Origin: DYRB01 sp963802205
Lineage (GTDB): Bacteria; Pseudomonadota; Gammaproteobacteria; Chromatiales; Chromatiaceae
Assembly: GCA_963802205.1 (NCBI GenBank)
Contig: CAWDHW010000002.1
Coordinates: forward strand, 1 to 47,949
Reading direction: 5' to 3'
Length of the DNA stretch: 47,949 nt
The notes under the pieces are model-generated. The model made no database searches. It saw only the letters and a list, made by a program, of their open reading frames with translations, and was not told where the DNA came from. The stretch's first letter is position 1, and each line of letters opens with the position of its first letter. This document shows positions 16,795 through 24,356 of this stretch, piece after piece. Position numbers and translations under genes: made by a program.

Positions 16795-16952
16795 GTTGTC
16801 GTAGTGCGTAGGGTGGATAAGGCGCGTGACAAGGAATCCGTAATTCTTGCGGGGGTAGTCGCGCTGCATCCCCCCGCCCCCTGGAACGATGGACGCGCTG
16901 CACTTATGCACCCCGCGATTTGGGCAGAAGCTAACCAAGAGCCTAGCAAGAG

Positions 16953-18947
16953 ATGGAAAACGTCTACCTGACCATCGCGCTCGCACCCCTGGCGGGGGCC
17001 ATTGTCGCCGGGCTGTTCGGCGGACGCATCGGGCGCGTCGGTGCCCACTGGGTGACCACGCTGGGGGTCGGTGTCTCGACCCTGCTCTCCCTATGGGTGC
17101 TGTCCCGCTTTATCTGGCACGACGAGCCCGCCTTCAACGGCACCGTCTATACATGGATGGTGACCGACGGGATGCGTCTGGAGGTCGGCTTTCTGGTGGA
17201 CCGCCTGACCGCCCTGATGATGGGTGTAGTGACCTTCGTCTCCCTGATGGTACACATCTACACCATCGGCTACATGGCCGACGACGAACACAACTGGCCG
17301 CACGATTCCCTGGCCGGCCGAAACAGCTATCAGCGCTTCTTCAGCTACATCTCGCTGTTCACCTTCTCCATGCTGATGCTGGTGATGTCCAACAACTTCC
17401 TCCAGCTCTTCTTCGGCTGGGAGGCGGTGGGGCTGGTCTCCTATCTGCTGATCGGGTTCTGGTCGGTGCGCGAGAGTGCGGTCTTCGCCAATCTCAAGGC
17501 CTTTCTGGTCAACCGCGTCGGTGACTTCGGCTTCATCCTCGGCATCGCCGCCGTGGGCATGTACTTCAACTCCATGGACTACGCGGACGTCTTCGCCCGG
17601 GCCCCGGAGTTCGCGCAGACCCAGGTGAACCTATTCGGTGGCGTGTCGCTGATGTCGCTGATCTGCATCCTGCTGTTCATCGGCGCCATGGGGAAGTCTG
17701 CCCAAGTCCCGCTCCATGTCTGGCTGCCTGACTCCATGGAGGGCCCGACCCCGATCTCGGCCCTGATTCACGCCGCGACCATGGTTACCGCCGGCGTCTT
17801 CATGGTGGCCCGGATGTCCCCCCTCTATGAGCTGTCGGAGACGGCCCTGACCCTCGTCATGGTCATAGGCGCGACCACGGCCTTCTTCACCGGGCTGATC
17901 GGCCTGGTGCAGAACGACATCAAGCGTGTGGTCGCCTACTCGACCCTGTCCCAGCTCGGCTACATGATCACCGCTCTGGGCGCCTCGGCCTATGCCGCCG
18001 GTATCTTCCACCTGATGACCCACGCCTTCTTCAAGGCCCTGCTCTTCCTGGCCGCGGGCTCGGTCATCATCGCCATGCATCACGACCAGGACATCCGGAA
18101 CATGGGTGGCCTGCGCAAGTACATGCGCATCACCTGGATCACATCCCTGGTCGGCTCCCTGGCCCTGATCGGCTTTCCCGGGTTCTCCGGCTTCTTCTCC
18201 AAGGACGCCATCATCGAGGCGGTGGGGGCCTCCCACGTCGCGGGGTCCGGCTATGCCACGGTGCTGCTCACCATCGGCGTCCTCATCACGGCCCTCTACA
18301 GCTTCCGCATGTACTTCTTGGTCTTCCACGGAAAGCCGCGGATGGACGACCACACCCGCCACCATCTGCACGAGACCCCGGCGGTGGTGACGGTGCCGCT
18401 GATCCTGCTGGCGATCCCGTCCATCTTCATCGGCTGGTTCACGATCGAGCCCCTGCTGTTTGGAGACTGGTTCAAAGGCGTCCTCTATGTGGCCCCGAAC
18501 CACGACGTGCTCCAGCATATGGCGGAGCATTACCACGGACAGTGGGGTTTCATCCTCCACGGCATGCTGGGGTTGCCCTTCTTCCTGGCCATGGGCGGAC
18601 TGGCACTGGCGGGCTACGTCTGGTGGTGGGTCCACAAGACCAATCCTCGGATCGACGCGCAGATTCAGGCCGCCGGCGGGCCCGTCACGCGTGTCCTCGA
18701 GGATAAGTATGGGTTCGACGACTTCAACCAGAAGTACCTGGCCGGTGGCAGCCGTGGACTGGGTGACTTCCTCTGGGCCCAGGGGGACCGCAAGCTGATC
18801 GACGGCCTGGCGGTGAATGGCTCGGCCAAGGCAGTGGGCTGGTTGGCGGGACAGGCGCGCTATCTCCAGACCGGATATCTCTATCACTACGCGATTGCGA
18901 TGATCGTGGGGCTGGTGGCCCTACTCGCGATCTTCGTACCCCTTTGA
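16953..18947 (+). CDS. nuoL: NADH-quinone oxidoreductase subunit L
   Basis: Distal antiporter-like proton-pumping subunit. 664 residues, about 16 hydrophobic segments, with the channel glutamate in FFGWEAVGLVSYLLIGFW, the lysine-bearing GAMGKSAQVPLHVWLPDSMEGPTPISALIHAATMVTAG, and the long C-terminal lateral helix ending with a final membrane anchor. The ribosome site before the ATG is weak (AAGAGA), which may matter because the gap upstream is long. Confidence 0.98.
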   Translation: MENVYLTIALAPLAGAIVAGLFGGRIGRVGAHWVTTLGVGVSTLLSLWVLSRFIWHDEPAFNGTVYTWMVTDGMRLEVGFLVDRLTALMMGVVTFVSLMVHIYTIGYMADDEHNWPHDSLAGRNSYQRFFSYISLFTFSMLMLVMSNNFLQLFFGWEAVGLVSYLLIGFWSVRESAVFANLKAFLVNRVGDFGFILGIAAVGMYFNSMDYADVFARAPEFAQTQVNLFGGVSLMSLICILLFIGAMGKSAQVPLHVWLPDSMEGPTPISALIHAATMVTAGVFMVARMSPLYELSETALTLVMVIGATTAFFTGLIGLVQNDIKRVVAYSTLSQLGYMITALGASAYAAGIFHLMTHAFFKALLFLAAGSVIIAMHHDQDIRNMGGLRKYMRITWITSLVGSLALIGFPGFSGFFSKDAIIEAVGASHVAGSGYATVLLTIGVLITALYSFRMYFLVFHGKPRMDDHTRHHLHETPAVVTVPLILLAIPSIFIGWFTIEPLLFGDWFKGVLYVAPNHDVLQHMAEHYHGQWGFILHGMLGLPFFLAMGGLALAGYVWWWVHKTNPRIDAQIQAAGGPVTRVLEDKYGFDDFNQKYLAGGSRGLGDFLWAQGDRKLIDGLAVNGSAKAVGWLAGQARYLQTGYLYHYAIAMIVGLVALLAIFVPL

Positions 18948-18969
18948 ACCCGGCGGGAGACGCACTGGC

Positions 18970-20508
18970 ATGCAAGCGGCCCTTCCCATCCTCTCGGCGA
19001 CCATTTGGTTGCCGATCATCGGCGGCATCGCCGTTCTGGCGAGCGGCGACAAGGCCCCCAACGTCTCCAAGTGGACGGCGCTCGCCTTTGCCGTGCTGAC
19101 CTTCCTGGTCAGCCTGCCCCTCTGGCTCGGCTTCGACATCACCACGGCGCAGATGCAGTTCGTGGAGCGCGCCGCCTGGATCCCGAGCTTCCAGATCGAG
19201 TACTACCTCGGCGTGGACGGAATCTCCATGCCGCTCATCCTGCTGACGACCTTCATCACCATCTTCGTGGTCATCGCCGGTTGGGAGGTCATTACCTACC
19301 GGCCGTCCCAGTATTTGGCTGCCTTCCTCATCATGGAGGGGGTCATGGTCGGGGTCTTTTCGGCCCTGGATGCCATCCTGTTCTATGTCTTCTGGGAGGC
19401 GATGCTGATCCCGATGTTCCTCATCATCGGGGTCTGGGGAGGCGCGAATCGGGTCTATGCGACCATCAAGTTCTTCCTCTATACCTTCTTCGGGTCGGTT
19501 TTCATGTTGGTCGCCCTGATCTACATGTACTTCAAGTCCGGCAGCTTCGACATCCTGGCCTTCCACGACCTCAAGCTCGGGATCGAGGCGCAGATCCTGA
19601 TCTTCATCGCCTTCCTCATGGCCTTCGCCGTCAAGGTGCCCATGTGGCCTGTGCATACCTGGTTGCCCGATGCGCACGTCGAGGCACCGACCGGGGGCTC
19701 CGTGATCCTGGCGGCCATCATGCTCAAGATCGGCGGCTACGGCTTCCTGCGTTTCAGCCTGCCGATCACCCCGGACGCGAGCGCCGAACTGGACTGGCTG
19801 ATCATCGCCATGTCGCTGATCGCGGTGGTCTATATCGGTTTCGTGGCCCTGGTGCAGCAGGACATGAAGAAGCTCATCGCCTATTCCTCCATCGCGCACA
19901 TGGGCTTCGTGACTCTGGGCTTCTTCATTGCCTTTGGCATCTTCGCCCAGGTCGGAGTCGAGGCCGGTACCACCCCGGGCAGCGGGGTGGCCATGGGTAT
20001 CTCCGGCGGTATGGTCCAGATGGTCTCCCACGGCTTCATCTCCGCGGCCATGTTCCTTTGCGTCGGCGTGCTCTATGACAGGCTGCACTCCCGGCAGATC
20101 GCCGATTACGGCGGCGTGGTCCACACCATGCCGGTCTTTGCCGCCCTGATGGTCTTCTTCGCCATGGCCAACGCCGGGCTGCCCGGGACCTCCGGGTTCG
20201 TCGGCGAGTTCATGGTCATCCTGGCCAGCTTCCGTGCCGACTTCTGGTTCGCCTTCCTGGCCGGTACCACGCTGATCCTTGGGGCCGCCTATACGCTCTG
20301 GATGGTCAAGCGGGTGGTCTACGGCGAGGTCAAGAGCGAGGGCGTCGCCGGCCTGACCGACATCAATGCCCGGGAGTTCCTGGTTCTCGGCGGCCTGGCC
20401 CTGGCGGTGCTGATCCTGGGCCTGTGGCCCGAGCCCCTGGTGGAGGTCATGGATGCCAGCATTGCCAATCTGATCAAGCACGTCGCCGTGTCCAAGCTGC
20501 CCCTCTAG
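18970..20508 (+). CDS. nuoM: NADH-quinone oxidoreductase subunit M
   Basis: Second antiporter-like pumping subunit. 512 residues with the channel glutamate in FYVFWEAMLIPMFLIIGVWGG, KVPMWPVHTWLPDAHVEAPTGGSVILAAIMLKIGGYG and AYSSIAHMGFV. Spaced 22 bp from nuoL. Confidence 0.98.
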   Translation: MQAALPILSATIWLPIIGGIAVLASGDKAPNVSKWTALAFAVLTFLVSLPLWLGFDITTAQMQFVERAAWIPSFQIEYYLGVDGISMPLILLTTFITIFVVIAGWEVITYRPSQYLAAFLIMEGVMVGVFSALDAILFYVFWEAMLIPMFLIIGVWGGANRVYATIKFFLYTFFGSVFMLVALIYMYFKSGSFDILAFHDLKLGIEAQILIFIAFLMAFAVKVPMWPVHTWLPDAHVEAPTGGSVILAAIMLKIGGYGFLRFSLPITPDASAELDWLIIAMSLIAVVYIGFVALVQQDMKKLIAYSSIAHMGFVTLGFFIAFGIFAQVGVEAGTTPGSGVAMGISGGMVQMVSHGFISAAMFLCVGVLYDRLHSRQIADYGGVVHTMPVFAALMVFFAMANAGLPGTSGFVGEFMVILASFRADFWFAFLAGTTLILGAAYTLWMVKRVVYGEVKSEGVAGLTDINAREFLVLGGLALAVLILGLWPEPLVEVMDASIANLIKHVAVSKLPL

Positions 20509-20538
20509 CCTGGCGCCCGATCTACACGGAACATCCCT

Positions 20539-21975
20539 ATGGCCTTCGCAACGACCGATTTGATCCCGATCCTCCCTGAGCTGGTCACCCTGGTGACGGC
20601 CTGTACCATCTTGGTGGTGGACCTCTTCCTGAAGGACGAGCACAAGGGGCTCAACCATACCCTCGCCATCCTCGGGCTGCTGGCCGCCATCGGTGCGACC
20701 TGGGTGGTCGGTGGTGGCGAGCGACAGGTCGTCTTCGACGGCAGCTTCGTTCGCGACGGGATGAGCGACGTCCTCATCGGGTTCACCCTGCTCATCACCC
20801 TCCTGACCTTTGTCTACTCCCGGGAATACCTGCGCAGCCGCGGGCTACTCTGCGGCGAGTACTATGCCCTGGTGCTGTTCGCGGTTCTGGGCATGTTGGT
20901 CATGATCTCCGCCAACAGCTTCCTTACCGTCTATTTGGGTCTGGAACTCCTGGCACTGTCCCTCTATGCCCTGGTCGCCTTCGATCGCGACTCCAGGTCC
21001 GGCGCCGAGGCGGCGATGAAGTACTTCGTCCTCGGTGCCCTGGGCTCCGGGATGCTGCTCTATGGCATCTCCATGATCTACGGGGCCACCGGCTCCATCG
21101 ATCTGGCCACCGTGGCCAAGGCCGTTGCCGCACAGGGGATGGGCAACAAGGTCCTGGTGTTCGGACTGGCCTTCCTGGTGGTTGGGATTGGCTTCAAGTT
21201 CGGGGCCGTGCCCTTCCATATGTGGGTCCCGGACGTCTACCAGGGCGCTCCAATGCCGGTGGTTGCCTTCCTCGGCAGCGTCCCCAAGCTGGCGGCCTTC
21301 GCCCTGGCCATGCGCCTGCTGGTGGACGGGCTTGGGCCGCTTCACCACGATTGGCAGGGGATGCTGGTGATCCTCGCGGTGCTGTCCATGGGCCTCGGTA
21401 ATCTGGTGGCCATCGCCCAGACCAACATCAAGCGCATGCTGGCCTATTCGACCATCTCCCATGTCGGCTTCCTCTTCCTGGGTGTCCTTGCCGGCACGGC
21501 CCACGGCTACTCGGTGGCGATGTTCTACGCCGTGGTCTACGCCCTGATGGCCGCAGGCGCCTTCGGGCTACTGAGCCTGCTGAGTCGCGACGGCGTTGAG
21601 GCGGAGAACCTGGAAGATCTCAAGGGGCTCAACGAACGCGACCCTTGGTATGCGGCCATCATGGCCATCCTGATGTTTTCCATGGCCGGGGTCCCACCGA
21701 CCGTCGGGTTCATGGCAAAGCTGATGGTCCTGGAGGCTGTGGTTCGGATCGACCTGGTGTGGGTCGCCCTCCTGGCAGTCTTCTTCTCCATCATCGGGGC
21801 CTTCTATTACATTCGGGTAGTGAAGTACATGTACTTCGACAAGCCGGTCACCGAGGCGCCTTTGGTCCTCTCCGGCGGGGCTCGGGTCGCCATCTCCGTC
21901 AATGGCCTGGCGGTGCTGCTGTTGGGGGTGTTCCCGGCATCTTTGCTGGCGCTTTGCCAGGCGGCGTTCCTGTAG
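20539..21975 (+). CDS. nuoN: NADH-quinone oxidoreductase subunit N
   Basis: Third antiporter-like subunit and last operon gene. 478 residues with GLELLALSLYALVAF, FKFGAVPFHMWVPDVYQGAPMPVVAFLGSVPKLAAF and AYSTISHVGFLFLG. After the stop only a weak GTGTC/GACAC stem (21976-21997) without T-run is seen, so the operon terminator is unclear. Bases 21976-22196 hold no gene I can support. Confidence 0.98.
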   Translation: MAFATTDLIPILPELVTLVTACTILVVDLFLKDEHKGLNHTLAILGLLAAIGATWVVGGGERQVVFDGSFVRDGMSDVLIGFTLLITLLTFVYSREYLRSRGLLCGEYYALVLFAVLGMLVMISANSFLTVYLGLELLALSLYALVAFDRDSRSGAEAAMKYFVLGALGSGMLLYGISMIYGATGSIDLATVAKAVAAQGMGNKVLVFGLAFLVVGIGFKFGAVPFHMWVPDVYQGAPMPVVAFLGSVPKLAAFALAMRLLVDGLGPLHHDWQGMLVILAVLSMGLGNLVAIAQTNIKRMLAYSTISHVGFLFLGVLAGTAHGYSVAMFYAVVYALMAAGAFGLLSLLSRDGVEAENLEDLKGLNERDPWYAAIMAILMFSMAGVPPTVGFMAKLMVLEAVVRIDLVWVALLAVFFSIIGAFYYIRVVKYMYFDKPVTEAPLVLSGGARVAISVNGLAVLLLGVFPASLLALCQAAFL

Positions 21976-22196
21976 GTGTCTAGGGTCGTTCCGACACGGC
22001 CTTGTGCGTTTATGTAGGGCAAGACGTCCATTCATAGCTTGCAAGAAAGACCCCACCATCGCTAATGCTCTTGGTTGGATGTCGTATCGGTCATCGGTCC
22101 GTTCCCGTCCCCTGATCCCAGCCGCCGTGTGGTTGGACTTCCTATCGGTTATCGGTTACGGGACTGTGTGGGCCTGGCATGTCGGGGTAAGGCGCA

Positions 22197-22380
22197 ATGG
22201 GGTTCGCACCGGAGGTCTTGGCGCGTGGGGTAGCCGCAGTCGGGCATCGGCTCGGGCGCGCCCCGCTTCCGCCCGGCATCGACCTGCTACTCACGGACGC
22301 CTGCGATCTGGCCTGCAAGTACTGTCCGCGGCGAACGCACGGCGGCGCGGCGGGGCAGTCGCGACAAGATGTCGTCATGG
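22197..22380 (+). pseudogene. truncated radical SAM protein, N-terminal fragment
   Basis: An ATG at 22197 preceded by GGGGTAAGG opens a GC-rich frame. It reads about 60 sensible residues, including the radical-SAM cluster motif CxxxCxxC (C36, C40, C43 in TDACDLACKYCPRR) that would hold the [4Fe-4S] cluster. Around 22380 the base composition turns AT-rich and the frame (open to 22682) loses coding character. This looks like a gene cut off about 60 codons in. The subfamily cannot be told from this piece. If translated, the hybrid would be a 161-residue non-functional product. Confidence 0.55.
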
Positions 22381-22461
22381 ACACGGCCTCGAGTAGCAGG
22401 CTGCTAACGAAGGCGAAGGTCTTTCCTTTTGCCTCAAAGGAGAATATGAGGTTTGCCCCTC

Positions 22462-22680
22462 TTACTCATTACTGCCTTGCATCGCCTCCAGTTCCCGAAT
22501 CCCGGCATAGATCCTTCACTGGCCCATGCCTAGGATTCCTGCGCCATAGACGATCCCACCGAAGCCAATTTTCAGCGCTTCGATACCCGCATAGTGACGC
22601 CGATGATCCTCCCCCAGGGAACGGGAAAACAACTGCATGGCTTCTTCGTGTTTCTGACCGTAGCCCTGAATTTCATTCAT
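22462..22680 (-). pseudogene. ISAzo13-like transposase fossil, N-terminal part
   Basis: On the minus strand the frame from the ATG at 22680 reads LFSRSLGEDHRRHYAGIEALKIGFGG, the pattern of ISAzo13-type transposase N-termini (LxExxRRxYAxxEALxxGxGG). A TGA interrupts it at 22516-22518, but the same frame then continues RIYAGIRELEAMQ, also expected in that family, up to a TAA at 22462. So it is one reading frame with an internal stop, lacking the catalytic DDE domain. The fragment is less GC-rich than its surroundings. Family assignment is from memory of motif patterns. Confidence 0.55.
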
Positions 22681-22959
22681 GATATACGGATGCCTTCTGT
22701 AGAAGCTACGATGGTCACATCAAAGCTATGCAGGTTTCAACCAGCCGTTGCGTCGTCTTCAGACTTTATACTAAACAACCTAAGTAGGTTGCTAGTGAGC
22801 CGTCTCTAAGAAATCGCTGATTAATTCCGATTTCCAGCACTGCGAGTCTCGCAACGCCATGATTTCGTGAAGCCCCGCTCGGAAAATTCCGAATTAATAA
22901 GCAATTCCCCAAGTTCCCAAAGCCCAGGGTCGGGAATGTCCCATTGCCTTTCTCAGTCC

Positions 22960-22987
22960 TTGACACTGCCAGAATTCGGTCTATGCT
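22960..22987 (+). promoter_or_regulatory. predicted promoter of the secreted protein gene
   Basis: Perfect TTGACA (22960-22965), 16-base spacer and TATGCT (22982-22987). The transcript would have a leader of about 55 bases before the ATG at 23049. Bases 22690-22959 hold no gene I can support. Confidence 0.55.
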
Positions 22988-23048
22988 CTTTTTTCTGAAC
23001 CACGCATCGGGCAGTTCAACATAACATACACACGCGAGAGAGGAAGCC

Positions 23049-23567
23049 ATGATCATCAAATACCGTATCGCCGGTTCTCTGTACTCCCCGGCTTGGTTTG
23101 CTGTATTGAGCTTGGCTCTATTTGCGAGTACAGCGCAAGGGGGTGTTTGGTCTTGCACCCATGGCCAAAGCGGTAACATCGAGTATCCCGATAGGCTTGT
23201 CGCAGCGACGCGGGATCGTACAGGCCAGGGTCTGGATTTTACGCAAATCCCTGACGATGGAAACTGGGTTCATTTCGCTCCCCCCTCGGTATTGGGGAAC
23301 ACGGTCAGGTATATCGGATTGCAGTTTTGGACGGGGAGTGAGGATGCCATTGTGGATTATGTTCATGTTTACGATCTGGGCCAGAAGGTTTATTCGTTCG
23401 ATGGCTTGGGATGGTCCGATGGCTGGCATACCGAGGTTCTTGACTTGGGGGCAGATGTGTCGTTTAACGTTATCGGGATATCGGTTGGGATCAGTACGGG
23501 TGCGGCAGCGACGAGTCACCGCTTCATCTTCACTGGTGCCTGTGCTTTTGTGACGTCGCCGGGCTGA
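23049..23567 (+). CDS. secreted protein of unknown function, beta-rich
   Basis: 172 residues with an N-terminal signal peptide (hydrophobic FAVLSLALFAS, likely cleavage near TAQG). The mature protein is rich in aromatic and beta-strand patterns (NWVHFAPPSVLGNTVRYIGLQFWTG...VDYVHVYDLGQKVYSFDGLGW), with two cysteines, one at each end (C36 and C165). The layout recalls DUF6623-type proteins that describe 'fitting' beta-sandwich domains with HxYDG-like motifs, but I cannot confirm this. GAGGAAG precedes the start and a good promoter lies upstream. Codon use is less GC-biased than neighbours, suggesting recent acquisition. It sits alone in the AT-rich scar after the nuo operon. Confidence 0.75.
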   Translation: MIIKYRIAGSLYSPAWFAVLSLALFASTAQGGVWSCTHGQSGNIEYPDRLVAATRDRTGQGLDFTQIPDDGNWVHFAPPSVLGNTVRYIGLQFWTGSEDAIVDYVHVYDLGQKVYSFDGLGWSDGWHTEVLDLGADVSFNVIGISVGISTGAAATSHRFIFTGACAFVTSPG

Positions 23568-23661
23568 AAGGCGAACGAAGAAGCACGAGAACGACGCAAG
23601 GTCTGGCGTTCTTCTTGCCATAAAGGAAAACAACGCATTGGGCACTATGGTGTAATCTCCG

Positions 23662-23679
23662 CCCCCTTGGTAAAGGGGG
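23662..23679. other. perfect 7-bp hairpin CCCCCTT/AAGGGGG
   Basis: A 7-bp stem around the 4-base loop GGTA, about 95 bases after the secreted-protein gene. It may act as a terminator, though no clear T-run follows. The rest of 23568-23864 holds nothing else assignable. Confidence 0.4.
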
Positions 23680-23864
23680 AAGGGTAGCGAGTAGATGCGG
23701 TGCCGTTGCGACGAAATTTCTCCTACCTCGCTTTAGAACGAGCGCCGGACGAAGTGGTGAATTCCCTGGATTGAGTAGGTTGGCGTGTGCCGACGGCTAA
23801 CGCAGACATGGCTCTGGTTCCGGGGTTGGGGATGCGCGGGTGTCGGGCCTTGGGTCGGCCAGGG

Positions 23865-24161
23865 TCAGTGGTCCCACATCACGTTGCACCCCTGGCTGGC
23901 AGCGGCGGTGAGGAGTTCAATCAGGGGCAGGGCGCGGTGGTTCAGGCTCACCTTGGGCTCCTCGTCGGAGTCCGTGCCTTGGTCGTCCACGGGGCCGGCG
24001 GCCAGGGCAACGCGCAACTGCCCCAGGGCCGCCGGTACGTCCTCGGCGAGGATGGCCCCGGGGACACTGCCGCTGTGGCCCATCAGGTGGATCAGGTGCA
24101 GGGCGACATCGCCGAACATGGTGATATCGGCATAGGCTTTGGTGCTGAACGTGATGAGCAT
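23865..24161 (-). CDS. DUF1840 family protein
   Basis: 98-residue protein that fits the DUF1840 pattern well: MLITF.TKAYADITMFGDVALHLIHLMGHSGSVPGAILAEDVPAALGQLR at the N-terminus and VSLNHRALPLIELLTAAASQGCNVMWDH at the C-terminus. Function of the family is unknown; it is common in beta- and gammaproteobacteria. The open frame extends 15 codons upstream, but the ATG at 24161 gives the family start. Downstream on the same strand there is only the AT-rich scar, so it is likely monocistronic or the last gene after the RyR/SLOG gene (196 bp away). Confidence 0.85.
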   Translation of the reverse strand: MLITFSTKAYADITMFGDVALHLIHLMGHSGSVPGAILAEDVPAALGQLRVALAAGPVDDQGTDSDEEPKVSLNHRALPLIELLTAAASQGCNVMWDH

Positions 24162-24274
24162 GGTGGCTCCGGCTGGTGGGCGGTGGGGTGGCGCGGTTTT
24201 GTGCATACCGGGCCTAAGGTGCGCTGAAGAACGAAACGCATCGATCTCAGGGTAAGGGGTCTGCCCGTCAGCAT

Positions 24275-24300
24275 ATGTCAGATCGCAAGCACATGTCAGA
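24275..24300. repeat. two direct copies of ATGTCAGA, 18 bp apart
   Basis: ATGTCAGA occurs at 24275-24282 and 24293-24300, in the gap between the RyR/SLOG gene and the DUF1840 gene. Spacing is close to two helical turns, so a regulator-binding site for the DUF1840 gene is conceivable. Short repeats like this can also arise by chance. Confidence 0.25.
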
Positions 24301-24356
24301 ACTGGGGCCGCGCCGGTGGGTTATGGCGGGGTCGGCCGTACTCACCCGGTCAGCGA

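Noticed and set aside
18724..20658. 644-codon minus-strand frame across nuoL-nuoM
   Set aside because: Shadow of GC-rich coding DNA; composition (Asp/Gly/His/Gln-rich) is typical of antisense frames.
22766..23179. 137-codon minus-strand frame in the scar
   Set aside because: Overlaps the promoter and start of the secreted-protein gene, lacks a ribosome site and shows no recognisable pattern.
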